DNA of 64,000 nt from Ruegeria spongiae (GTDB taxonomy: Bacteria > Pseudomonadota > Alphaproteobacteria > Rhodobacterales > Rhodobacteraceae), in contig NZ_JAMFMB010000003.1 of the NCBI RefSeq assembly GCF_023502395.1, positions 175,318 through 239,317 of the forward strand. Reading direction: 5' to 3'. This document shows, piece after piece, positions 34,618 through 42,800 of the stretch. Every line of letters begins with the position of its first letter. Position 1 is the first letter of the stretch. The notes beneath the pieces are model-generated. The model was not told the origin of the DNA, ran no database searches, and saw only the letters and a program-made list of their open reading frames with translations. The position numbers and the translations under genes are program-made.

Positions 34618-37600
34618 CAGAACGACTTCGGACAGCTGAACTTACTGAGCGCAGGCAGCGCAAACGGGTTGAGCACCGAGCCGGACTGCAGCTGGAAGAT
34701 CGCGATGCGCCCGCCCACATTGAAGATCACCTTTTTGCGGTCCGATACATTGGTGCGGCGCACCTCGGCGGCGTCCAGCAGACGGAACCAGGCCCAGGGT
34801 CCGTCCCGCGTCAGAACGCTTTCGATATTGCGCTTGGCCGGTTCAAAGCTGACCCGCGCCAAACCGACCGGGCCGGGCCAGTTGATCGCCATGGGGGAAG
34901 GCAACCCGCCGCGATGGCGAAAGTCCAGCGTCTGGCCGTCAATCTCAAGCTTCACGCTTTTGGCTTTGGGATCCAGCGCCTCGGGCATGATCTGGAACTG
35001 GATCTGCGGCTGCGGTCCATTGGCAAAGAACGCCTCCTTGATCTCGGCGGCATATTGCATCTGCTGCAGCACCGCCGGGCTGATGCCCAGATCGGTCTGG
35101 TTCACGCCGGTTTTCCACGACCAGGGCCGCGTGCGCATATCCACGTGCTTGGCCAGTGTTTGGGTGAAGAAGCTGTCGATCAGCCCGCTGGGGCCGAACA
35201 GTTTGGCGAAATCGCCCATCGCCACATCGGCGCGCGACCGGCGGCTGAACGGATAGCGGTTGTCCAGCACCTGGCTGCAGAAGGGCAGCACATCCGCCTG
35301 CCAGCGCGCATTGATCGAGGCGCGGGTGCTATCGCTGGTGATCCCGCTCGACCCGGTGATGACCTGCGTGGCCCAGCGTTCCATCGGCCCGTCGACGCGA
35401 CCGGCCTCCTGCTGGAACCGCTGCAGTGCCACGCCGGTTTCGCCGCCCGACACGCCGCTGAACGACATCTTGTTCAACTCCTGATAGACCTCGGTCAAGC
35501 TGCCCATCAACTGATCCAGCTGCGAGGGCTGGCCTTCGGGCCGCGCGGTCAGATTGTGCAGCCACTCGAACCGGTCCTGCACATAGGTGCCCGGTGGTGC
35601 GGGTGGTGGGCCGCCCTGGGCTGATGCGGATTTCGCCAGCGCTTCCAGCAGAATACGGGTCTGGACAGATGTATTGGCCTGCAACTCGATGCCCGCGACT
35701 GTACCCAGCCCCTCGCTGACCTCGGAATTGCCCAGAACCGAACGATCCTCGGCCAGTTTGGTTTCCTCCGAAATGGCATTCAGGATGTTGACGATGGGCG
35801 AGGTCGGACCGGACAGCACATTGGTCACCTCCACCGCATGGCTGAGGCTTTCCATCGGGATGATATCGACATCGCCCAGCACCTGATCATAGCGGGCGAT
35901 ATAATCGTTGTAATACAGGTCCAGCACGTCGCGGCTAAGCGCGGCCAGCGCCTGTTCGGTCTGCTCCGCCTCGCCGCGCGGGCCCAGCACCCAGCTTTCT
36001 CCCTGCACCCGTCGGGCGACACCCAGAGCCTCGCCCAGGAAGACATTGTTGAAACCATCATAGGTAAAGATGCCCTCGATCCCGTCATTCAGCGGTCGAC
36101 CGGACGAGCGGACCAAGACCCGGCTGACCGCCGGACCACCTGCATCGGTGACACGCCATTCCGGCAAGGCCTGCGCCGCCTGACTGGCGATGATCCCGTT
36201 ATAGACCCGCTGGGCCAGCGGCATCTGCGACAGGATGCCCTGCACCTGTTCGACCAGCGGACCGTTCAGGGCAATTTCCTGCATCGGTTGGGTCAGCAGC
36301 GCGTCGAGATGATCGTTCAGGTCCTGCCGGAACTCTGCCCTGCTGCCATCGGGGAACGAGACAGACCAGTCGAGGTTCATCCACTGTTTGACCAGATCCT
36401 GGTTCATCGGCCCCTGCAGGCCAAGCATCAGATAGACCTTGAGCGCCTCATAGAGCAGATCGGGGTTGTTGATATTGGCGGCCATCTGCTCTTCCAGCCG
36501 CAATAGAAGACGCGGCAGGAAGCGCTGGTTCAGCGCCGCGCGGTAGGTCTGCGAGGCCTGGGTGCCGATCACCTCGCCCTGATAGAGGCCATAGGTCAGT
36601 TTCGGGTCCGGGCTGGGGTCGGACAGCACCGGGTTGGCGGGCATGTCGCGCAGATTGTTCAGCGCCTCGACGACGGGCACCAGATCGGTGTCGCCCACCG
36701 GGCTGGGTGGCAGGGTGGCGGCGGCGGCCTGATAGGCGCTGACATGATCCTGCGCGTCGGCGATCAGGTCGGAATTGCCGATAAAGGACCGCACCAGCAG
36801 CCCGCCAATGCCAAGCGCCGCGATGATCGTCGCGGCAATCGACACCCATTTGGTTATCTTGTAGCGCCGTTCGACCTTGTCATCAGCGCTGACTAGCCCG
36901 GCCTCGCGAAAGATCACGTGATCAAAGAGCCGCGTCAGGAAATAGGATCGCCCGGCGCCCGTCCCCGACCCGATCGCCTGCCGCCCGATGCCAAAGGTGC
37001 GAGCCATGCCCAACATCAGCCGGTCGATCGGTGTGCCTTCCTGCGTGCCGGAGGTGAAATAGACCCCGCGCAGCATCTGGCGATGCTGGTAGCGGTTGTC
37101 GTTGAACACCTCGGCCAGAAACTCACGCGCGGTCTTGCGCACGCTGGCCACCTGCACCGGGAACCCGGCAATCAACGCGCGCCGCTGCGGGTCTGTTTCG
37201 GTCTGCATCCGCTCCAGCGCTTGCGAATTCAGCCGTGCCAGAATACCCCCAAATTCCTCGTCAAAGGCCGCCACCGGGCTAGCCTCGCCGCGTGTCTTGT
37301 CCAGCGGCAGGGTAAAGCCCCAGACCTGTTCGCGGTCTTCCTTACCGAGATTGTCGTGAAACTCGGCGAATCCGGCGATCAGATCGGCTTTGGTAAACAG
37401 CACATAGATCGGAAACCGCACGCCCAGTTTCTCGCGAAGCTCTTCCAGACGGCGGCGGATCGCCTTGGCGTTTTCCTTCTGGGTAATCTCATCCTGCAGC
37501 GACAGGTCGGACAGAGAAATGGCGATCATCGCGCCATTGATCGGCTGGCGCTTGCGGTATTTCTTGAGCAGGCTCAGAAATCCGACCCAGGCGGCACTAT

Positions 37601-38186
37601 CCGTCTCCGCGTCGCTTTCCTGCGTCGTGTAGCGCCCCGCCGTGTCGATCAGCACCGCGTTCTCGGTAAACCACCAGTCGCAATTTCGCGTACCACCGAC
37701 CCCGCCGATGGCGGTCTTGCCCATCTCTCCGGCCAGCGGGAACTGCAGGCCCGAGTTGACGATGGCCGTGGTCTTGCCCGCGCCGGGCGGGCCGATCATC
37801 ACATACCAGGGCAGTTCGTTCAGATGCCTGCGCCCGTTCTTGGACTTGCGCAGCGCGGCCATCGCCTGTTTCAGCTTACCGCGCAGCTCGTCCAACTCGC
37901 TGCCCAGCATGTCGGGCTCTTCGGCGACGGCTTCGGTGATCTCTTCTTCCATCTTCTTGTCGCGCCGGCGACGGATGAAGAAAATGATCATCGCGATCAC
38001 GAAAAAGAGCCCAAAGATTGCGCCGCACCAGATCAGCCGCGACCAAACGGAGTCAAACGGACGCCACTCTTCGCTGCCGATCATCGGACCAAAGTAATAG
38101 AGCGCCCCGGCCAGAACGGCGGCGGTGAAAAACAGGACGAAATAGATCGAGCGGAACAGGGGGAACAGGTATCTGCGGATGAACAT
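34617..38186 (-). CDS. tssM: TssM/IcmF, T6SS inner-membrane complex protein
   Basis: 1189 residues, the full family length. Two N-terminal membrane helices (about 10-34 and 50-71) precede a cytoplasmic NTPase domain with Walker A GPPGAGKTT at 132-140. A third helix near 440-460 (VSIAATIIAALGIGGLLV) is followed by a long periplasmic region ending in the beta-domain that contacts TssJ. TssM with TssL and TssJ forms the envelope-spanning anchor of the T6SS. Its ATG overlaps the tssL stop and its stop overlaps the tagF ATG. Confidence 0.95.
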   Translation of the reverse strand: MFIRRYLFPLFRSIYFVLFFTAAVLAGALYYFGPMIGSEEWRPFDSVWSRLIWCGAIFGLFFVIAMIIFFIRRRRDKKMEEEITEAVAEEPDMLGSELDELRGKLKQAMAALRKSKNGRRHLNELPWYVMIGPPGAGKTTAIVNSGLQFPLAGEMGKTAIGGVGGTRNCDWWFTENAVLIDTAGRYTTQESDAETDSAAWVGFLSLLKKYRKRQPINGAMIAISLSDLSLQDEITQKENAKAIRRRLEELREKLGVRFPIYVLFTKADLIAGFAEFHDNLGKEDREQVWGFTLPLDKTRGEASPVAAFDEEFGGILARLNSQALERMQTETDPQRRALIAGFPVQVASVRKTAREFLAEVFNDNRYQHRQMLRGVYFTSGTQEGTPIDRLMLGMARTFGIGRQAIGSGTGAGRSYFLTRLFDHVIFREAGLVSADDKVERRYKITKWVSIAATIIAALGIGGLLVRSFIGNSDLIADAQDHVSAYQAAAATLPPSPVGDTDLVPVVEALNNLRDMPANPVLSDPSPDPKLTYGLYQGEVIGTQASQTYRAALNQRFLPRLLLRLEEQMAANINNPDLLYEALKVYLMLGLQGPMNQDLVKQWMNLDWSVSFPDGSRAEFRQDLNDHLDALLTQPMQEIALNGPLVEQVQGILSQMPLAQRVYNGIIASQAAQALPEWRVTDAGGPAVSRVLVRSSGRPLNDGIEGIFTYDGFNNVFLGEALGVARRVQGESWVLGPRGEAEQTEQALAALSRDVLDLYYNDYIARYDQVLGDVDIIPMESLSHAVEVTNVLSGPTSPIVNILNAISEETKLAEDRSVLGNSEVSEGLGTVAGIELQANTSVQTRILLEALAKSASAQGGPPPAPPGTYVQDRFEWLHNLTARPEGQPSQLDQLMGSLTEVYQELNKMSFSGVSGGETGVALQRFQQEAGRVDGPMERWATQVITGSSGITSDSTRASINARWQADVLPFCSQVLDNRYPFSRRSRADVAMGDFAKLFGPSGLIDSFFTQTLAKHVDMRTRPWSWKTGVNQTDLGISPAVLQQMQYAAEIKEAFFANGPQPQIQFQIMPEALDPKAKSVKLEIDGQTLDFRHRGGLPSPMAINWPGPVGLARVSFEPAKRNIESVLTRDGPWAWFRLLDAAEVRRTNVSDRKKVIFNVGGRIAIFQLQSGSVLNPFALPALSKFSCPKSF

Positions 38187-39754
38187 CAGGTCTCCTCCTG
38201 CACCAGCAGGACTTCGATGCGCCGGTTGGCGGCGCGGCCTTCTCGGGTCGCGTTATCGGCAATCGGGTCGTTATCGGCCCGGCCCTCGGCGCTGAGCCGG
38301 GCGGGATCACTGAGCGAGGCCGCCATCTGGTTCATCACCGACTTCGCCCGCGCCAGCGACAGGGCCAGATTGGACGGAAAGCGCGAGGTGCGGATCGGGA
38401 CATTGTCGGAATGGCCCGCAACGATCACCTTGCCCGGCTCATCGTTCAGCGCAACCGCCACGCGGCGCACCGGGTCTTCATACTTGCCCTGCAATTTGTC
38501 GGACCCCGAGCCAAACATGCCCGAACCCTTGATGCGGATGATCAGTGTATTGCCTTTCTGGAACACCTCGACCAGCCCCTCGTCGATCTCGGGCTTCAGG
38601 AATTCCACCACCTTTTCGACCTGCGGCTGTTCCTGTACCGGCTGCGGCGGCGGCGGCGGCGCGCGGCGCTGCAATTCAGCCACCGGCCCGGCATCAATCA
38701 CCGTAAGCTGACCGATCAGGTTCTCGGTCCGGTTGGATAGCGCGTAAGAAAGCCCTGAAAATTCCAGAATCAGCAACAGCACTGTGACGGCAACGGCGAT
38801 CCAGACCGGTCGCCACAAGCTGAGCGCGCGATAGGGTTTGTCGACGCCTTCCCAATGGGGCGAGAGATCACGCTCCATCGGGCCACGCTGTGCCCGGATG
38901 ATCCGGGCCAGACCCTGACGGATCTGCAAATGCTTGTCGCTGCCGCCCTGCTCTACGCGCAGCCGCCCTTCGAAGCCAAGCGAGAGGCACATATAGACGA
39001 ACTCAAGCAGTTCGATGTTGTTTGCCGGGTCTTTCTCCAACCGGGCCAGCAGGTCGTAGAACCGATCGCCGCCCACCGTTTCGCGATGGAAGGTGCCGAC
39101 CAGCGATTGCGTGGCCCAGACCGATTGCTCACCCCAGGGCGTATTCAGAACCACGTCGTCAAGCGTCGCGCAGAGCGCATAGCGGGCAATCTTGACCGTC
39201 TGCGCCGGGATACCCGCTTGCAGGGCGGCGTTTTCAAAGGCGCGGATTTCGGACACGACGCTATCGCGCAGCTTGTCGGGGTCCATATGCTGGGCGCGGT
39301 TGCGGATACGGCTGACCAGCGAGAAGAGCGGTGTGGCACAGGCGCTGAGCCGGTTCATGCCGGTCATTACCACCGCATCGGTCTCGGGCGCGGGCTGGCT
39401 TTGCGGGGCCTGCGGCTGCGGCGCGGGCGGCACGCCATAGGCTTCGGCGCCGGATGGGTGTTGCGGTGGCTGCTGGGGCGGATAAGGCTGCGCAGGCGGC
39501 ACGCCATAGGCCGGTTGCTGCGGGGGCTGCTGGGGCGGGTAGCCCGGATGTTGCGGCGGATAGCCCGGTTGCTGAGGGGGATAGCCGGGTTGACCCTGCG
39601 GCGGATAGGGCTGCTGTGGCGGGGCCATGTTCGGATCGGGGTAGCCCGGCGCTGGCGGTTGCTGTTGAGGCGCAGAGCGCCGCCCGCCGGGATTTGGGCG
39701 GATCACCGTCTTGTCCGTATCATCCGGTTCGGCAAACGGGTCCTTGTCAGACAT
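38186..39754 (-). CDS. tssL: TssL with N-terminal proline-rich repeats and C-terminal OmpA domain
   Basis: 522 residues in three parts. Residues about 20-125 are a low-complexity Pro/Gln/Tyr region with tandem PGYPPQ/QPYPPQQP units and a repeated AYGVPPA. Residues 130-310 are the DotU/TssL domain (MNRLSACATPLFSLVSRIRN, NTPWGEQSVWATQSLVGTFH, EFVYMCLSLGFEGRLRV). A membrane helix near 315-335 follows, then an OmpA domain (VIVAGHSDNVPIRTSRFPSNLALSLARAKSV) that binds peptidoglycan. TssL-OmpA fusions are an established variant. It is the first gene of the tssL-tssM-tagF-pppA operon. Confidence 0.95.
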   Translation of the reverse strand: MSDKDPFAEPDDTDKTVIRPNPGGRRSAPQQQPPAPGYPDPNMAPPQQPYPPQGQPGYPPQQPGYPPQHPGYPPQQPPQQPAYGVPPAQPYPPQQPPQHPSGAEAYGVPPAPQPQAPQSQPAPETDAVVMTGMNRLSACATPLFSLVSRIRNRAQHMDPDKLRDSVVSEIRAFENAALQAGIPAQTVKIARYALCATLDDVVLNTPWGEQSVWATQSLVGTFHRETVGGDRFYDLLARLEKDPANNIELLEFVYMCLSLGFEGRLRVEQGGSDKHLQIRQGLARIIRAQRGPMERDLSPHWEGVDKPYRALSLWRPVWIAVAVTVLLLILEFSGLSYALSNRTENLIGQLTVIDAGPVAELQRRAPPPPPQPVQEQPQVEKVVEFLKPEIDEGLVEVFQKGNTLIIRIKGSGMFGSGSDKLQGKYEDPVRRVAVALNDEPGKVIVAGHSDNVPIRTSRFPSNLALSLARAKSVMNQMAASLSDPARLSAEGRADNDPIADNATREGRAANRRIEVLLVQEET

Positions 39755-39782
39755 GGGGCTATTACCTGCGTTCTTCTCTGGC

Positions 39783-39804
39783 CTGCGCCAACACTGTGGC
39801 GCAG
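39783..39804. promoter_or_regulatory. Perfect hairpin upstream of tssL
   Basis: CTGCGCCA and TGGCGCAG form an 8-bp perfect inverted repeat with a 6-base spacer, 29-50 bases upstream of the tssL ATG. It could be an operator or a 5' leader structure controlling the T6SS operon. Confidence 0.35.
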
Positions 39805-40128
39805 CGGCGCGGTGGTATCAATTCGTTTCGAGGTCTTTTGATGCACCTTTTCGCACAACGCGGCCATGTGGCAGGTCGAGCACGGTGGCGAACAAGGGTC
39901 GGCGCGTCAAAGAGTCCGAGGTCGCGACGCATCACTTCGGCCGCTATCCATTGCCCCATCACAGGTCTCGCGCCTGTTTGACATGCCAAAAAAGCTGACC
40001 GGCAGGCCGCGCCAGGAGATGCGCTGCGCCCGGATCGTTACTGATCTGCCGACGAAAGCTCAATACTGCCGGGTGTATGATCCATCCACCTGCTACCACG
40101 GCTACCGGTGCCGGGGAGTGAACCGCAG
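39805..40128. other. Intergenic gap upstream of tssL
   Basis: About 320 bases between the inositol-operon aldolase stop and the tssL leader. No gene is recognised on either strand; short open frames here have no family features. The tssL promoter is expected in this segment. The remaining T6SS genes (tssA-K, tssH, tssI) are not found here. Confidence 0.5.
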
Positions 40129-40962
40129 CTAGCTTGCCCCGCCGAAAGCGCGCAGCACCTTGCGGGTGGCGGTAACCAGCGGATCGTGTGTCTCAGACAG
40201 GATCTGCACGCGGTCGAAACGGTCTGGATCGCGGTTTACCGCGTCGCGCAAGGCTGCGCCAAAGGCCATGCGCAGCTCAGTCCCGATGTTGAATTTGCAG
40301 ATCTTCGAGCCCTGCGCCAGCAACCGCCGCTGCGCCTCGGGCACACCCGAGCCGCCATGGATGACCAATGGAACATCCGTCATTGCCTCAATGGCGCGGA
40401 TGCGCGCCTCGTCAAGACCGGCAGAGCTTTCCTGTTGCAGATGCACATTGCCGACCGAGATCGCCATGGCGTCCACACCGGTCTCGCGCGCGAATTGCGC
40501 AGCCTCTTCCGGGTCGGTCCCGGCAGAGTTTTCGCCGCCCGAATAGCCCACAAACCCAATCTCGCCCTCGCAGGAGATACCCGCGGCATGGGCCATTTCC
40601 GCGATCGCCGCAGTTTCGTCGATATTCTGCGTCAGGGGTTTGCGCGAGCCGTCGAACATCAGCGAGGTGAACCCACTGTCGAGCGCCTCGCGGCATTCCT
40701 GAGCCGTGTAGCCGTGATCGAGATGCGCCACCACCGGGACCGACGCGCCTTCGGCCAGATGGCGGAACATCTTGCCCAGAACCGGCAGCGGCGTATGGGC
40801 GCGGCAGCTTGGCCCGGCCTGCAGGATCACCGGCACGTCCTCGGCCTCGGCGGCGGCCACATAGGCGCGCATGTCTTCCCAGCCCAGTGTCACAAGGCCG
40901 CCAACGGCATGACCCTGCCGCAGGGCGGGTTGCAGTACGTCTGCGAGTGTCGCGAGTGTCAT
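40129..40962 (-). CDS. Class II aldolase of the inositol operon (IolJ-like)
   Basis: 277 residues. The class II fructose-bisphosphate aldolase family pattern with zinc ligands is visible: VVAHLDHGYT, GFTSLMFDGS, EGEIG, HGGSGV and KFNIGTELRMAF. In the inositol operon the expected job is cleavage of 2-deoxy-5-keto-gluconate 6-phosphate to dihydroxyacetone phosphate and malonate semialdehyde. The ATG overlaps the iolB stop. The family is certain; the IolJ substrate is inferred from operon position. Confidence 0.83.
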   Translation of the reverse strand: MTLATLADVLQPALRQGHAVGGLVTLGWEDMRAYVAAAEAEDVPVILQAGPSCRAHTPLPVLGKMFRHLAEGASVPVVAHLDHGYTAQECREALDSGFTSLMFDGSRKPLTQNIDETAAIAEMAHAAGISCEGEIGFVGYSGGENSAGTDPEEAAQFARETGVDAMAISVGNVHLQQESSAGLDEARIRAIEAMTDVPLVIHGGSGVPEAQRRLLAQGSKICKFNIGTELRMAFGAALRDAVNRDPDRFDRVQILSETHDPLVTATRKVLRAFGGAS

Positions 40963-41801
40963 TTGAACTTTGCCACCATGTCCTTGATGCCCGGTATGGT
41001 CTCGATCTGATAGGCATGGGTGGGTTGGAAGAACTGCACCAGCGAGCGTTGGGTCAATCCGCCGAGAATTGTGAAATAGTACATCTCGTAGCCGGGCAAC
41101 ACCGAACAGGGGTGATAGCCCTTGTCGATGCAGATCGTCGACCCGTCAACGATGTGATAGGCATCGCCCGATTTGCCTTCCTCGCGCTGCAGCATTTGCA
41201 GGCCCGAGCCCCAGTTCGGTTTGAACCTGAAATTGTAGGTCTCATCATGGCGCGTCTCGTCCGGCAGGCGGTTGGTGTCATGTTTGTGCGAGGGGAAGCC
41301 CGACCAGCCGCCCTGCCCCACAGTGAACAATTCCGAAACCAGCAGACGCCCGACCTTGTCGGCCTGTTTCTGGCCCAGAATATGCTTGATCTTGCGGTGG
41401 GTCTTGGTGTCGTCGCTACCATACTGCACCAGGTCGATCCCGCCGGCGCGCACATCGAAAGGGTCCAGAACCTTGTCATATTTCGCCCCCGCGATGAAGG
41501 TCTCGGTCTCGTCCGAGACACAGACGATCCGCGCCTTGGCACCTGACGGCACATAGGCGCCTTCGGGTTCGCCATCCCAGACATCCTCGCCACGATTGCC
41601 CAATGCGCGGAATGCGACGCCTTCGATCTCAACATCGACGCTGCCGGTGGCGGGCACGATGCAGGTCTCGTATCCCGGCACTTGGTACTCGAAGGCCTCG
41701 CCCTTCTTGAGCTTGACGATATTGAAGTAGTTCAATGGCACCAGCCCGTCATCGGCATCGACGATGGGTTTGTTCTGGTTGTCAAAGGGGGGAATATGCA
41801 T
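40959..41801 (-). CDS. iolB: 5-deoxy-glucuronate isomerase
   Basis: 280 residues of the bicupin KduI/IolB family: YETCIVPATGSVDVEIEG, FPSHKHDTNRLPDETRHDETYNFRFKP with the metal-binding His/Glu set, and YHPCSVLPGYEMYYFTILGG. It converts 5-deoxy-glucuronate to 5-dehydro-2-deoxy-gluconate, the substrate of IolC encoded just upstream (12-base gap). Cytoplasmic. Confidence 0.93.
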   Translation of the reverse strand: MHIPPFDNQNKPIVDADDGLVPLNYFNIVKLKKGEAFEYQVPGYETCIVPATGSVDVEIEGVAFRALGNRGEDVWDGEPEGAYVPSGAKARIVCVSDETETFIAGAKYDKVLDPFDVRAGGIDLVQYGSDDTKTHRKIKHILGQKQADKVGRLLVSELFTVGQGGWSGFPSHKHDTNRLPDETRHDETYNFRFKPNWGSGLQMLQREEGKSGDAYHIVDGSTICIDKGYHPCSVLPGYEMYYFTILGGLTQRSLVQFFQPTHAYQIETIPGIKDMVAKFK

Positions 41802-41813
41802 GTTGTGATCCTC

Positions 41814-42800
41814 TTATGCGGCCTCGGACGGGCCGGGATGGGATGCGATGAAGTCTTCGAGCTGGGGCGTGGAGGGCATGGCTGGCGCGCAGCCGGGCTG
41901 CGACACCACGATTGAGGCGCAGGCAGAGCCACGCAACACCGCGTCACGCAGAGAATACCCTGCCGCGATCGACGCTAGCAGTCCCGCCATGAAGCTGTCG
42001 CCCGCCCCGTTTGGTTTGACGGCGGTGACCGGGTAGATACCGGTACGGATTTCCTTTCCACCAGAAAAGGTTACAGCGCCTTCTTCACCCTTCTTGTAGA
42101 TGACGATCCGGCCTGGCATTTCTGCCAGCTCGCGGGCTTTGTCGAGGCCCTTTTCGATGCCACCGGCCATGAAGCCGAACTCTTCATCATTGCCGACGAT
42201 CAGATCGCTTTCCTCGCCTGCGCGCGACAGAACCTCGGCGGCCACGTCCGGCGAGGGCCAGCTATAAGGGCGGTAATCGATGTCGAAGATCACCGGCAAC
42301 CCGGCGGCGCGGGCGTTCTCAAACGCCCGGAAGGTGGCGCTGCGCGAAGGTTCGGCGGCAAAGACGGTGCCAGCCGTGATCAGTGCGGTAAAGGCACTGT
42401 ACTCCACCGCGTCCATATCCGCTTCGGTCACCTGAAAATCAGCCGCGCCATTGCGATAGATGACATTCTGAAAATTCTCGATGCAGCTTTCATAAACCGC
42501 CAGCGAGGTGCGCGCCTCGCCGCCCACCGCCCGGACATACCGCGTGTCGACGCCGTAATACTGCAACCGGTTCACACAGAATCGGCCTACCGCATCATCG
42601 GACACCGATGTCACCAGCGCCGCCTGCGATCCCAGCTTGACCAGCCCGGCACAGATATTGGCCGAGGAACCGCCCAGATCGGCGCGAAAGCTTGTCGCAT
42701 CTTCGCTCTTGGTGCCGATGGGGTCGGCGAACATATCCATGCCCGCGCGTCCAAACACGGCAAAGCGGTTGCCTTTGATGCCGTCCAGAAGCGCGCTCAT
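41814..42800 (-). CDS. iolC: 5-dehydro-2-deoxygluconokinase
   Basis: 328 residues of the PfkB sugar-kinase family: FAVFGRAGMDMFADP, DLGGSSANICAGLVKLG, and the C-terminal anion-hole motif VKPNGAGDSFMAGLL with the catalytic Asp. It phosphorylates 5-dehydro-2-deoxygluconate with ATP. The ATG at 42800 overlaps the iolD stop (ATGA). The N-terminal MSALLDGIKGNRFAVFGRAG start is standard for proteobacterial IolC. Confidence 0.93.
   Translation of the reverse strand: MSALLDGIKGNRFAVFGRAGMDMFADPIGTKSEDATSFRADLGGSSANICAGLVKLGSQAALVTSVSDDAVGRFCVNRLQYYGVDTRYVRAVGGEARTSLAVYESCIENFQNVIYRNGAADFQVTEADMDAVEYSAFTALITAGTVFAAEPSRSATFRAFENARAAGLPVIFDIDYRPYSWPSPDVAAEVLSRAGEESDLIVGNDEEFGFMAGGIEKGLDKARELAEMPGRIVIYKKGEEGAVTFSGGKEIRTGIYPVTAVKPNGAGDSFMAGLLASIAAGYSLRDAVLRGSACASIVVSQPGCAPAMPSTPQLEDFIASHPGPSEAA

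Noticed and set aside
39755..40128. Possible transposase or missing T6SS gene upstream of tssL
   Set aside because: Short open frames exist on both strands but none shows a recognisable domain, start context or codon pattern.
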